From the NCBI RefSeq assembly GCF_003148665.1, contig NZ_QGGQ01000001.1:761762-825761 (forward strand): a stretch of 64,000 nucleotides of DNA. The letters run 5' to 3'. Made by a program: the position numbers and the translations under genes. Shown one piece after another: positions 1-8,480 of this stretch (positions are counted from its first letter, which is position 1; every line of letters begins with the position of its first letter). This stretch comes from Maribacter polysiphoniae (lineage in GTDB: Bacteria > Bacteroidota > Bacteroidia > Flavobacteriales > Flavobacteriaceae). Below the pieces are notes generated by a model. It was not told where the DNA came from and searched no databases. It worked only from the letters and a program-made list of their open reading frames with translations.

Positions 1-188
1 TGCGTCGCCACACAAAGCCCTATATTCCCGCGTCGCATGGCTTGTAATGATACCGTATTCTTATTGCGGTCCGGTTTATCGGTCATACCGATTTCACTTG
101 TGCGAATGGCTGTTACCGGCCATGTTAATTCCCGGTTCCACTCCATGGCGTTCATGGCCAGGTCTAAATGTGCATCAAATACAAACAT
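1..188 (-). CDS. Membrane dipeptidase, peptidase family M19 (partial, N-terminal end only)
   Basis: Only the first 62 codons are in the window; the gene continues past the left edge. The protein begins MFVFDAHLDLAMNAMEW, and the HLD triad matches the first zinc-binding HxD motif of renal-dipeptidase-like M19 enzymes, which hydrolyse dipeptides, often with D-residues at the C-terminal position. No signal peptide is visible, so a cytoplasmic location is likely. The ATG at 188-186 lies one base after the TAA stop of the upstream D-threonine-aldolase-like gene, so the two are probably translationally coupled in one operon with RidA and the GntP permease. The family assignment rests on a short N-terminus, but the motif and context agree well. 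Confidence 0.75.
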   Translation of the reverse strand, partial: MFVFDAHLDLAMNAMEWNRELTWPVTAIRTSEIGMTDKPDRNKNTVSLQAMRRGNIGLCVAT

Positions 189-189
189 A

Positions 190-1308
190 TTAGATCGTAA
201 TTTTTTGGTTTCTCGCAGCGACCTTCCAAGAGCCGGTTATTTTGTGGTCCTCAACAGTGGAAACACTTTCGTATTTTGCCACTGTGGGACAAATATGCAT
301 GGGAATGGCATAGTATGTGTCACCAATTTCATGGTTATCGGCATTTTTACAGCGGACGACCAAATGTTCCTCACTTTGACCTATTTGTTCACAATGTTCC
401 AATCCGAAAATTTTTACCCTTGGAAATGGCATTTCGGGAGCAATCGATTTATGTCCCAAATCAAAACAAAGTAAATCGGATCCGGGCTTACTGATTATTC
501 GGGTTATTAATACAGATGACGTAAGAAAATACATATCCTTTAATATAGTACTATAACGTTCATCCCATAATAATGTTGTGCCGGGCGACGTTTCGATATT
601 TGCCCTTTTACTATGGAAGGGAAAGGTAGGACTTCCCCCAATGACCATATTAACGGGTCCTAAGCCTTTGCTTTCCAATCTTTGTCTCAATTTTGAAACA
701 GGTTCAAATGCTGCATCACAGACTTTTTTTCGTTCATCGAAATCGGATTGATTGATATGGCCGTCGTAGGCATGCAATCCTCTTGCGTTTATGTAGGGAT
801 TGTCGACCATCCTTTCATAAAGTGTTTCGGCCGTCGATCCAACAGGTATTCCCGTGCGATGCATGCCATTGTCAATATCCAACCAAAGGTCAACAGTGGT
901 GTTCTTTGATGTCGCCTTGCCAATGAACGCATCCAGGGTTTTGGAATTATCGATCAAGGTAGAGAATTTGGATTTTGAATAAGTTTCCATCAATGTAAAA
1001 AAGCGGTGCATATTGGTTGCGACCGGTTGCATGGCCAAGAGAATATCCTTAGCGCCACATTGGCCAAGCAATTCAGCTTCGGCAATAGTGGCACATTTGA
1101 ACTTGAAGATTCCTGCATCCATCTGTAATTGCACTATTTCGGCCATTTTGTGCGTTTTTATATGGGGCCGTAAGAACTCGGTACCACCGGCAATTTCAAC
1201 CATTTGTTGAATGTTCTTTTTAATCCTTTCAGGATAAACCAATAATGAAGGGGAAATAACCTCGGAAGTGTTATTTAATTGATACCATTTTGAACGCTGC
1301 ATAATCAT
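190..1308 (-). CDS. D-threonine aldolase / D-serine dehydratase-like PLP enzyme (alanine racemase N-terminal fold)
   Basis: A 372-aa cytoplasmic enzyme of the fold-type III PLP family. Near residues 48-53 the motif RPHIKTHK carries the lysine expected to bind PLP. The C-terminal part has the D-ser_dehydrat-type domain with a metal-site-like MHIC motif near residue 337. Family members cleave D-threonine or D-3-hydroxy amino acids to glycine plus an aldehyde, or dehydrate D-serine; sequence alone does not separate these. Its ATG overlaps the TAA of the RidA gene by one base (TAATG), and the M19 dipeptidase starts directly after its stop. Neighbouring RidA, which clears reactive enamines and imines made by PLP dehydratases, and a GntP-type permease favour D-serine or D-threonine catabolism. 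Length is normal for the family. Confidence 0.88.
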   Translation of the reverse strand: MIMQRSKWYQLNNTSEVISPSLLVYPERIKKNIQQMVEIAGGTEFLRPHIKTHKMAEIVQLQMDAGIFKFKCATIAEAELLGQCGAKDILLAMQPVATNMHRFFTLMETYSKSKFSTLIDNSKTLDAFIGKATSKNTTVDLWLDIDNGMHRTGIPVGSTAETLYERMVDNPYINARGLHAYDGHINQSDFDERKKVCDAAFEPVSKLRQRLESKGLGPVNMVIGGSPTFPFHSKRANIETSPGTTLLWDERYSTILKDMYFLTSSVLITRIISKPGSDLLCFDLGHKSIAPEMPFPRVKIFGLEHCEQIGQSEEHLVVRCKNADNHEIGDTYYAIPMHICPTVAKYESVSTVEDHKITGSWKVAARNQKITI

Positions 1309-1775
1309 TATTTGTGTAATTCGAATACTGCTTCTATCTCAACAGGGATATTTCCCGGAAGCATCATACCTACCGCACTGCGTACCCCGACCCCGTTGTC
1401 GTTGCCAAAAACATCGGCCATGAGTTCACTGAAACCATTGATAACCAATGGATGTTGGCCAAAATCGGGTGTTGAATTCACCATACCCAATACTTTGATT
1501 ATCCGTTTTATTTTGTCCACGGAACCAAAATGGGTCATTATGGTCGATAACATGGTGAGTCCAACCTGTTCCGCTGCCAATTTACCTTGTCCTAGATTAA
1601 GGTCTTCACCCACGCGACCGACCATTAAACTACCATCGGCCTTCATAGGCCCTTGGCCTGAAACGTATAGGAAATTATCGACCACCAAAACAGGTTTGTA
1701 TAAGCCAGCGGGTGGTGGTGCGGGTGGTAGAAGCAACCCCAAGGCCTTAATTCTTTCTGAAGGTAAATTTTCCAT
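1308..1775 (-). CDS. RidA family protein (YjgF/YER057c/UK114), reactive enamine/imine deaminase-like
   Basis: A 155-aa protein of the longer RidA subgroup. The core VSGQGPMKADGSLMVG and the C-terminal block VGVRSAVGMMLPGNIPVEIE are clear; the arginine in VGVRSA is the conserved active-site residue that in RidA binds the carboxylate of 2-aminoacrylate-type intermediates. RidA proteins are cytoplasmic trimers that hydrolyse enamines or imines released by PLP enzymes. The gene sits 9 bp downstream of the permease gene and overlaps the D-threonine-aldolase-like gene by one base, so it is probably co-transcribed with both. The pairing with a PLP enzyme that may form enamines from D-serine fits this chemistry. 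The exact substrate is unknown. Confidence 0.93.
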   Translation of the reverse strand: MENLPSERIKALGLLLPPAPPPAGLYKPVLVVDNFLYVSGQGPMKADGSLMVGRVGEDLNLGQGKLAAEQVGLTMLSTIMTHFGSVDKIKRIIKVLGMVNSTPDFGQHPLVINGFSELMADVFGNDNGVGVRSAVGMMLPGNIPVEIEAVFELHK

Positions 1776-1784
1776 ATGATTTTT

Positions 1785-3101
1785 TTAAATAAATATATCC
1801 AAAACAAGTACACCTAAAAGTCCCATTACGCCAACGGTGGTTTCCATAACCGTCCATGTGCGTAAGGTGTCTTTGACCGAAAGGTTGAAATATTCCTTAT
1901 AGAGCCAAAATCCGCCATCGTTGACATGTGATAACATCAGACTGCCCGAACCAATGGCCAAAACCATTAATTCCGGACTCACCCCAGACGATGACAATAA
2001 GGGCAAGGCTATACCCGCAGCTGTTAGGCCAGCAACGGTTGCTGAGCCAACGCAAACGCGAATTACGGTCGCTATCAACCAGGCAAGTATCAAGGGTGAA
2101 ATGGTGGAGCCTTTGAGTAAATCCCCTATGTATTCACTTACACCACTGTCGATAAGGACTTGTTTTAATCCTCCTGCGCCCGCAATGATCAATAAAACCA
2201 TGGTAATACCGGCTACAGCGTGTGCAACCGAATCCATGACCTCTTTCATGGTACGCCCACGATTCAGACCTAAGGTGAAAATTGCCAAGAGTACAGATAG
2301 CAGCATGGCGATAATTGGATCACCAATCGTAGAAGTGATTTTCAGGAGAAGACTTCCTTCAGGTAAAATTAGGTTGGCCAGTGCAGCGATTCCTATTAAA
2401 ATGACGGGGAATAGTGCTGTAATTATACTTGTTGCCGTGCTGGGCATTTCTTTTTCGGAAAGAACTTTGGGGTTCACGAATTCTGGCAAGGGAGTAGCCT
2501 TTATGTTCTTAATGGTTCTCGAAAATAAAGGGCCGGCGATAATTATAGCGGGTACGGCCACAATTAATCCGTATAACAGAGTTTTGCCAATATCGGCATT
2601 GAACATTACGGCAATTCCTGTCGGGGCCGGATGTGGGGGCAAATAGCCGTGTGTGACCGATAAGGATGCCAACATCGGAAGGCCTACATAGAGCAAGGGT
2701 AGGCCCGTGGCAGCGGCCACTGTAAAAACCAATGGTATAAGAATCACAAAACCTACAGTGTAGAACATGGGAATACCGACGATAAAGCCCGTTAAGACTA
2801 CGGCCCATTGAATGTTCTTTTTACCGAATTTATCAACCAATTTCGTTGTAATGCGTTGGGCGGCACCACTATCGGCTACCAATTTACCAAGCATGGCACC
2901 AAACCCCAAGATCATGATCAGGCTCCCCAAGGTCTTGCCGACCCCGTCTTGGATAGAATCAAGTACTTTAAGGAAGTCCATTCCCTCTGCCACTCCGACA
3001 ACAAGGGATACAATGATAAAAGAGATAAAGGCGTTGAGCTTAAATTGGGCAATAAGTAAAAAGAGCAATAGTATTCCTAAGATTACAATGAGTAATGGCA
3101 T
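1785..3101 (-). CDS. GntP-family permease (gluconate:H+ symporter family; possibly a D-amino-acid importer)
   Basis: A 438-aa, strongly hydrophobic inner-membrane protein with about 12 predicted membrane segments. Family features are seen in GFGAMLGKLVADSGAAQRI near residues 66-84 and the segment HGYLPPHPAPTGIAVMFNAD near residue 150, typical of GntP/GntT/DsdX-type proton symporters. The family includes both gluconate transporters and DsdX, a D-serine transporter. It is the first gene of the operon with RidA, a D-threonine-aldolase-like enzyme and an M19 dipeptidase; no gluconate kinase or dehydrogenase is visible nearby. A hydroxy-amino-acid or D-serine substrate is therefore the better guess, by inference from context only. 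No promoter of clear consensus was found upstream. Confidence 0.88.
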   Translation of the reverse strand: MPLLIVILGILLLFLLIAQFKLNAFISFIIVSLVVGVAEGMDFLKVLDSIQDGVGKTLGSLIMILGFGAMLGKLVADSGAAQRITTKLVDKFGKKNIQWAVVLTGFIVGIPMFYTVGFVILIPLVFTVAAATGLPLLYVGLPMLASLSVTHGYLPPHPAPTGIAVMFNADIGKTLLYGLIVAVPAIIIAGPLFSRTIKNIKATPLPEFVNPKVLSEKEMPSTATSIITALFPVILIGIAALANLILPEGSLLLKITSTIGDPIIAMLLSVLLAIFTLGLNRGRTMKEVMDSVAHAVAGITMVLLIIAGAGGLKQVLIDSGVSEYIGDLLKGSTISPLILAWLIATVIRVCVGSATVAGLTAAGIALPLLSSSGVSPELMVLAIGSGSLMLSHVNDGGFWLYKEYFNLSVKDTLRTWTVMETTVGVMGLLGVLVLDIFI

Positions 3102-3150
3102 AAAAAACGGGATTAATTAAGAGATAATCATTAAATATACCATTTAGATA

Positions 3151-3180
3151 AAAAAAAGGGGCTAATGCCCCTCTTTTTTT
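3151..3180 (-). terminator. Intrinsic terminator after aqpZ (potentially bidirectional)
   Basis: A perfect 6-bp stem AGGGGC/GCCCCT (3157-3162 and 3167-3172) with a TAAT loop. It is flanked by A7 on the left and T7-8 on the right, so a U-tract follows the hairpin in either direction. It begins right at the aqpZ stop codon and separates that gene from the GntP operon. Confidence 0.85.
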
Positions 3181-3866
3181 TAATCCTTTTCTGGGGATAA
3201 ATATTTATATACTACTCCTGCGAGTAGGGCTCCGATAATGGGTGCGACCCAAAATAACCAAAGTTGGTCCAAAGCCCAATCCCCCGCAAAAAGGGCCTGA
3301 CTTGTGCTTCGGGCTGGGTTGACCGATGTATTGGTAACCGGAATACTGATGAGGTGGATCAATGTAAGACAAAGACCAATGGCCAAACCGGCCAAATACT
3401 TGGGGGCCTTGGAATGTGTCGCTCCCAAAATGACAAACAGGAATATAAACGTCATAACCACTTCGCTTACCAAGGCAGCGAGTAGGCTATAACCACCGGG
3501 AGAATGTTCTCCATAGCCATTGGCCGCGAATCCCCCAAGCTCAAATCCGGGTTGGCCAGAGGCAATTGTAAATAGAATGCCGGCTCCTGCAATGCCACCC
3601 AGAACCTGGGCAATAATATAGGGAACCAATTCTTTGCCTTCGAAACGTCCTCCCATCCATAGGCCAATAGAAACGGCCGGATTCAGATGACAACCGGAAA
3701 TGTGTCCTATGGCATAGGCCATGGTAACCACCGTTAAACCAAAGGCAAGTGCCACGCCGACAAACCCAATTCCCAATTCAGGGAAACCTGCTGCCAGGAC
3801 AGCACTTCCACAACCACCGAGTACCAGCCATAAGGTGCCGATAAATTCTGCTACTAATTTTTTCAT
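3180..3866 (-). CDS. aqpZ: Aquaporin Z-type water channel
   Basis: A 228-aa inner-membrane protein of the MIP family with six membrane spans and two half-helix pore loops. Both signature motifs are present: HLNPAVS near residue 60 and SVNPARST near residue 182. The N-terminus [20 protein letters not shown] and the arginine directly after the second NPA match the bacterial AqpZ (water-selective) subfamily rather than glycerol facilitators. Length is normal (E. coli AqpZ is 231 aa). It appears to be transcribed alone, ending in a strong hairpin terminator. A role in rapid osmotic water flow is known for the family; regulation cannot be read here. Confidence 0.95.
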   Translation of the reverse strand: MKKLVAEFIGTLWLVLGGCGSAVLAAGFPELGIGFVGVALAFGLTVVTMAYAIGHISGCHLNPAVSIGLWMGGRFEGKELVPYIIAQVLGGIAGAGILFTIASGQPGFELGGFAANGYGEHSPGGYSLLAALVSEVVMTFIFLFVILGATHSKAPKYLAGLAIGLCLTLIHLISIPVTNTSVNPARSTSQALFAGDWALDQLWLFWVAPIIGALLAGVVYKYLSPEKD

Positions 3867-4182
3867 TTGTAATGTTTTAGTTAATGATTTATTTATGTTA
3901 GTGTTCCCTAAGATATAAAAATTAAGATTGGTATTAATAATTTGGAAATGAGAATTTTAGAAGCTGACGAGTACTTTGGTTTGACCAAAAGTTTATTTGT
4001 AAAAGACCTGCCAAATAGGAGGATATCAGGAGGGAGTCAATCTGTTATTTCAGCAGCAGCCTGGGCATTCAAAGCCAATGCCGAATCAACGACGATTGGA
4101 ACAAAAAATAGCCAACGATTTCTGAAAGAAACGGATCTTATCGTTGGAACATAGGATTAAAAGCGATACGACTTGCCTTTTA
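3867..4182. other. Intergenic region upstream of aqpZ
   Basis: This 316-bp stretch lies between the start of aqpZ and the stop of the DUF885 gene, so it should hold the aqpZ promoter. A plus-strand open frame of 70 codons (3942-4154) starts [15 protein letters not shown], but it has no recognisable family or signal and I do not call it a gene. An imperfect -7-like TATCTTAG can be read on the minus strand near 3915, which is weak evidence. Confidence 0.4.
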
Positions 4183-5835
4183 TTACTTCATTTTGGGAAG
4201 TAAATGCGACTTATTTCCCGTCATCTCCCATTGCCCCATTGACGTAGGTATATTGCCCATGGTATTCAACCGATCAAAAAATTCCTTTAACACAAAAGGT
4301 TCGTTTTTGGATTCTTTCATCCGTGCAAACTCGGCCATAGCATTTTCAAGAAGGTACTTCCCTGTAATATAGCTACTGCCATAACCAGGTTGGCGTAGGT
4401 ATAAATGCTGTTCGAACAACAATAGTTCTTTTTCTGTTTTCATCCATCCGCGGGGGGTATATTCGGAATGTATGCCACCAGCCTCTTCCATAGACATTTC
4501 ATTGGCATGGGCGTAAAGCGACCCCAAACCCCTTGCTGCCCGTTGGGCGATCATAATATAGACCAATTCCTTCACCCTAGGGTTGTCTTCGTACAATCCG
4601 GCCTGCATGAACATTTCCTCCACTGCGGTAGCGGTTCCTTCATTTCGCGAATCAAAAATATTGTAAAGCAATGCCCCACGTCGAATCTCACTCTGATGTG
4701 GTTCATTGTCCATTCGTGCCAGTTCAAACCAATGGTAAAAATGGGAATATAAGGGTCTTTGGTCATGGTGGGCTATAATCCAGAAGAAATTCTGTTTTTC
4801 CTTAGGGACATATTGTCCTAAATGCTGACGTAATGCGGGCTCGAAATACTCCTTTACGGTTACGATTTCGTCTTTTTCAAGGAAGCTGAGTAGGCTCTGT
4901 GTTGATTTTTCAGCCCTTTCCGCATACATTTCCGGGGAGTTCGCCTCCTTGAGTTGGGGCAGGTCCCTGTTTTTGTGCTCTTCCAATTTTAAGGAAGACC
5001 ATGCCCGTGCAAGTTCGCGTTTCAAAATCATCACTTCATCTTCCCAGGTCAATGGTACTAAATGTACATTTTGTAAATACCAGGTATAATTTTCCTTTCC
5101 GATGCCTGAAGGACCTGTTTTTGAGGGCGCTTCCTTTTGCAGCCAGTCAATAAGACTTTGTGTAGAGCGAATGGCGTTCTGTACCGCTTTGGATAAAGCG
5201 CGATCGTTTTTTATTTCTGCCCGTTCCAAAAGTTCCTCTAAATCATTGCGTTGGAATTGGATTTCCCGAATACCCGCAATCCACAAGTCTTTCGCATTTC
5301 CATTTAAATTTATTTTTGCCTGTTCGTTCAAGGGCGGAATTACACTGAGGTCGGTTAACAATCGAGCTTTTTCCGCTTTATCCAAGGGGAAGTCGTAGGT
5401 CCATAATTCTGTTGTGGCATGGTGGGTGGGGCCCTCATGTGCAGGTACGTCACTCCGGTCCATCCATAATGATTTGTAAAAAGCAGGGTCCCTTGCCCAG
5501 GGTTTAAGAATGCGGTGGTTAAAATCATAACCATTCATTTCAGCCTTTACCAGATTCCAATCCACTTGCTGGGCTATGGGCCAATCCGAAATCCCCATGC
5601 CCAATAATCTCGACTGAAGGTCTTTAAAAGCTGGCCAGCGTTTTTCAAAAGTGGCTGCGGTATAATCGGGGGCACCTTCCCGTAATGGTGGTTTTTCAAA
5701 AGTCCGCCATTCCTTAAAAAGTTGTACCAAACCGTCGTAAGTAGCTGTCGTTTTATTTTGGGCCATCCCGTGTTGACCTAGAGATAGGATAAAAATGGTG
5801 ATTAGGAAAGGAATAAAGGAATTTGAGATTTTCAT
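4183..5835 (-). CDS. Exported DUF885 family protein with degenerate metallopeptidase motif
   Basis: A 550-aa protein with an N-terminal signal peptide (hydrophobic segment 7-21, possible cleavage after GMAQ), so probably periplasmic. Family features of DUF885 (related to M32-type carboxypeptidases) are the block [11 protein letters not shown], which aligns with the EGWALYxE region, then [21 protein letters not shown], and the late signature [15 protein letters not shown]. The usual zinc-binding HExxPGH motif is not seen; the corresponding place reads [10 protein letters not shown]. The protein may therefore be a non-catalytic or altered member. It stands alone, 115 bp from the DUF1080 gene on the same strand, and could share a transcript with it. 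Substrate unknown. Confidence 0.75.
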   Translation of the reverse strand: MKISNSFIPFLITIFILSLGQHGMAQNKTTATYDGLVQLFKEWRTFEKPPLREGAPDYTAATFEKRWPAFKDLQSRLLGMGISDWPIAQQVDWNLVKAEMNGYDFNHRILKPWARDPAFYKSLWMDRSDVPAHEGPTHHATTELWTYDFPLDKAEKARLLTDLSVIPPLNEQAKINLNGNAKDLWIAGIREIQFQRNDLEELLERAEIKNDRALSKAVQNAIRSTQSLIDWLQKEAPSKTGPSGIGKENYTWYLQNVHLVPLTWEDEVMILKRELARAWSSLKLEEHKNRDLPQLKEANSPEMYAERAEKSTQSLLSFLEKDEIVTVKEYFEPALRQHLGQYVPKEKQNFFWIIAHHDQRPLYSHFYHWFELARMDNEPHQSEIRRGALLYNIFDSRNEGTATAVEEMFMQAGLYEDNPRVKELVYIMIAQRAARGLGSLYAHANEMSMEEAGGIHSEYTPRGWMKTEKELLLFEQHLYLRQPGYGSSYITGKYLLENAMAEFARMKESKNEPFVLKEFFDRLNTMGNIPTSMGQWEMTGNKSHLLPKMK

Positions 5836-5950
5836 GATGGTTGTTTGGTATGCTGTTAAGTGCGAGGAAATTTAAATCAATGATAGAAGGCCAGATCTTT
5901 AATTGGGGATATTGAATATCCATGAAGGCTTAACTAGTGGTTTTGGCCTA

Positions 5951-6739
5951 TTATAATTTCCTCACCCATATATTCCTGAATTGTGTTTTGTTCCCATGGT
6001 CCTGGAGGGTGATAACATCGTCCCCATGGGCCTCTGGGTAATGATGAAGTCCAATATAGAGGGTTAAGCCATTAATGGTGACGTTGTTCTGTACCAAAAC
6101 CCCATTATGGAAAACAGTAATCCTAGCAGGGGAATCCAAACGGCCATCTGCCTTAAAACGTGGGGCCGTATAAACCACGTCGTAGGTGTTCCATTCCAAA
6201 GGTCCCCTCATGGCATTGACCAAGGGGGCGTGGTCTTTGTAAATACTTGCGGCTTGTCCGTTACTGTAGGTTCGATTATTGTAGGAGTCGAGAATCTGTA
6301 ATTCGTATCGTTTCTGAAAAAACACCCCACTATTACCACGACCCTGACCATCGCTCTCCACTTTGTCCGGGGCACTGAACTCTATATGTAATTGGCAGTC
6401 CCCGAACTTCATTTTGGTTTGGATAAAACCAGAGCCTGGGACTACCTCCATATGGTCATTTTCCACGATTTTCCATGGAGCGGGTTGGGTTGGGTCATTT
6501 TGACTTACCCATTGGTCCAAATTACTGCCATCAAAAAGAACAATGGCATCTGAAGGGGCATCGCCTAATTTTTTGGCTGGTGTTACCACGGGTACTTCAG
6601 GTTCCCAAATCTCTGTCATTTCAGGTTTCATCGGCATTGGGGATACCTCAGGAGGTGTGTTGGGATATTGATGTTGTGCCTGGGTGTTAAAACTAACGGT
6701 AAAAGTAGCTAAGGCAAGCCAGAGGTGTAGCGGTTTCAT
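5951..6739 (-). CDS. DUF1080 (3-keto-disaccharide hydrolase-like) exported protein
   Basis: A 262-aa protein with a signal peptide (LWLALATFTVSFNTQAQ). After a proline-rich linker, residues ~65-262 form a DUF1080 domain, a concanavalin/LamG-like beta-sandwich: IVLFDGSNLDQWV at its start, GNSGVFFQKRYELQILDSY in the middle, WNTYDVVYTAPRF, and an FRNIWVRKL end. Members of this family have been linked to cleavage of 3-keto-glycosides made by Gfo/Idh/MocA oxidoreductases. A Tat-exported oxidoreductase of that class is encoded 4 kb away at 10531. The predicted location is the periplasm. Catalysis and substrate are inferred from family and context only. Confidence 0.85.
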   Translation of the reverse strand: MKPLHLWLALATFTVSFNTQAQHQYPNTPPEVSPMPMKPEMTEIWEPEVPVVTPAKKLGDAPSDAIVLFDGSNLDQWVSQNDPTQPAPWKIVENDHMEVVPGSGFIQTKMKFGDCQLHIEFSAPDKVESDGQGRGNSGVFFQKRYELQILDSYNNRTYSNGQAASIYKDHAPLVNAMRGPLEWNTYDVVYTAPRFKADGRLDSPARITVFHNGVLVQNNVTINGLTLYIGLHHYPEAHGDDVITLQDHGNKTQFRNIWVRKL

Positions 6740-6786
6740 AAATTATGTTGGTTTAAGGTAGTGTAGGTATAAATATATTATAAAAT

Positions 6787-6814
6787 TTGGTAAGGCGTTG
6801 ATTAAGTATCTTTG
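6787..6814 (+). promoter_or_regulatory. Predicted Bacteroidota-type promoter for the DUF481-like gene
   Basis: TTG at 6787-6789 and a perfect TAnnTTTG (TATCTTTG) at 6807-6814 are separated by 17 bases, the spacing described for this phylum. Transcription would start around 6821, which excludes an upstream in-frame ATG at 6798 and supports translation from 6834. Confidence 0.6.
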
Positions 6815-6833
6815 TTATTATAATACCAAGCCT

Positions 6834-7598
6834 ATGAAGTTATTGCATGTTGCTCCTTTAGTATTGTTCTTCTCTGTGCTTTCCACCGAGGCCCAATTGG
6901 TAAATATAGAGGCAAAACGTATGCAAACCGATTCTACCCGATTTGTACTCAAGAGTGATCTGCTTTTTAATTACACAGATAATAATGGAGAATATGTACT
7001 GCAATTTGATTCAAATATTTCTACCCAGATTAAATCCAAGGATTTGGAAAAGATCTATTTTTTGGTCTTGAATTATAGTTTGGTCCGTACCGATGAAAAG
7101 GATGTTCAAAATGCTTGGTTTTTACACGCTCGCTATAACCATGAACTTTCCGATTTTTTTAGGTTGGAAGGGTTCCTACAGAACCAGAACAATACCCAAT
7201 TGACTATAATAAGCAGAAATCTGGTGGGAGCGGGGGTGCGTTTTAAATTTATCAATAAAGAAAAGACCAAAGCCTATTTTGGAAATTCATACATGTATGA
7301 AATTGAAAAATTAAATGGGATTGACCAGTGGTTCTATAATCATAGGAACAGTAGTTATCTGTCCTTGACACGGACCTTTGAAAAGATTCATCTCGAACTT
7401 GTTTCAACTGTTTATTTTCAACCCCTTTACAGCGACATTGGCAACCATAGGGTGTTGGGTCAGCTTAAGGCAGAGATACCTTTAACGGACCACATTAGCC
7501 TTTCGGCATTATACAATTATTTTCACACTAATTTTTCTTCAGCATTGCAAGATGATCGTTCCTCAACGATCAAGGTAGGACTTACCTTTAATATTTAA
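6834..7598 (+). CDS. DUF481-like outer-membrane protein
   Basis: A 254-aa exported protein starting MKLLHVAPLVLFFSVLSTEA, a clear signal peptide, which sets the start (a longer in-frame reading from 6798 would begin inside the promoter). The mature part is rich in alternating aromatic/hydrophobic beta-strands, for example YFLVLNYSLVRTDEK and AWFLHARYNHELSDFFRLEG, and ends in a strand with a terminal aromatic-type residue pattern (STIKVGLTFNI). This fits the DUF481 (YdiY-like) family of salt-induced outer-membrane beta-barrels. It has its own promoter and is followed by a 150-bp gap before a convergent thioesterase gene. Function is unknown beyond the likely outer-membrane location. Confidence 0.75.
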   Translation: MKLLHVAPLVLFFSVLSTEAQLVNIEAKRMQTDSTRFVLKSDLLFNYTDNNGEYVLQFDSNISTQIKSKDLEKIYFLVLNYSLVRTDEKDVQNAWFLHARYNHELSDFFRLEGFLQNQNNTQLTIISRNLVGAGVRFKFINKEKTKAYFGNSYMYEIEKLNGIDQWFYNHRNSSYLSLTRTFEKIHLELVSTVYFQPLYSDIGNHRVLGQLKAEIPLTDHISLSALYNYFHTNFSSALQDDRSSTIKVGLTFNI

Positions 7599-7750
7599 AT
7601 GGAAGGACCTTTATTGTTTTACTAAATTTTCAATGAGGCCAACAGGGAAAGGGAATTCTCGGGTTTTAATGCATTGACATTTATTCACCATACCTCTATT
7701 GTTTAATGTTGCACAATTTTTGAATATGACAAGAATTGAAAGACCACGGT

Positions 7751-8146
7751 CTAATTAGGAATAAAGTCATAATCAATCTTTTTGGGTCGTCTATTTTCAT
7801 CTACCGATGCAAATACAAAAATACCCTCAATGGCCTTTTTTCGTAATTGCCCATACATTTCCTCAACATAGATTTCAACCTTAACCCTCAGTTTTATGGG
7901 ATGCACTTTTTCTATCCTACCAACAACCTCGACTATTGAATTGGGTTCTATGGCTTTCAAAAACCTAATTTTTTCGGTATTGACGGTGAACATTCGTTGA
8001 CGAGTGAAACGTGTAGCGGTAATATAGGCCACTTCATCCATCCATTGCATTGCCTGTCCACCAAAAAGTGTGTTGTTGGAATTTAAAGTATTCGGGAAAA
8101 TTGCCTTAAACTGGCGCGTTTCACTGTTTCTAATATGCTCTTCCAT
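7751..8146 (-). CDS. Acyl-CoA thioesterase, hotdog fold (YciA/BACH-like)
   Basis: A 131-aa single hotdog-domain protein. The segment LNSNNTLFGGQAMQWMDEVAYI (residues ~21-42) is the typical active-site helix region of YciA/BACH-type acyl-CoA thioesterases, with the conserved N/GG and the acidic D. The later part IRFLKAIEPNSIVEVVGRIEKV is the central strand region of the fold. Such enzymes are cytoplasmic hexamers that hydrolyse a broad set of acyl-CoAs to free acids and CoA. It appears monocistronic, and no regulatory site was recognised. The substrate chain length cannot be predicted from the sequence. Confidence 0.92.
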   Translation of the reverse strand: MEEHIRNSETRQFKAIFPNTLNSNNTLFGGQAMQWMDEVAYITATRFTRQRMFTVNTEKIRFLKAIEPNSIVEVVGRIEKVHPIKLRVKVEIYVEEMYGQLRKKAIEGIFVFASVDENRRPKKIDYDFIPN

Positions 8147-8480
8147 AATGGAAAACTAAATGTGTGTGACAAAAATACAATTAGTTATGAGAATATGCTC
8201 ATAATTAATGATGTTCTTGAGACATCTCAGTTGAATATAACAATGCCACGACCAAAAAGCATTCGAACCCTTGAGCCACTACCCATTATGGAGGGGTTTA
8301 CATCTTTTGGATTATCAGGGGTTTACGCCATGGTGATCCGTTGAACAAATGAATTGATACTTTGGTCTTGCCGAATCATGTATCTAAAGCGATTCAAAAG
8401 CACTACGAAAATCAAATAAAAATGATGGCAGGTAATGTTGCTGTGGATTTTATGTTCAACATTGATTAAATTTGTTTCCC
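8147..8480. other. Divergent intergenic region between thioesterase and TlpA-like genes
   Basis: The 334-bp region separates two divergent genes and should contain both promoters. A TAAATTTG box at 8467-8474 matches the TAnnTTTG -7 consensus but lies only 6 bases before the ATG and has no well-spaced TTG partner. On the minus strand around 8255-8275 a GGGTTCGAAT resembles a tRNA T-loop, but no acceptor or anticodon stem can be drawn around it. An open frame at 8135-8344 has no family features. Confidence 0.35.

Noticed and set aside
1921-2646. 241-codon frame on the plus strand opposite the GntP permease gene
   Set aside because: It is the complement of a clear membrane transporter with conserved motifs, and the translated product has no recognisable family or signal.
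3942-4154. Possible 70-aa gene upstream of aqpZ
   Set aside because: It has no recognisable domain, signal or promoter. It lies in a region that must hold the aqpZ promoter, and AT-rich spacer easily gives frames of this size.
8135-8344. Plus-strand open frame of 69 codons, and a tRNA-like GGGTTCGAAT on the minus strand near 8255-8275
   Set aside because: The frame has no family match and overlaps the thioesterase start. For the tRNA idea, no acceptor stem, anticodon arm or CCA-side pairing can be drawn around the T-loop-like bases.
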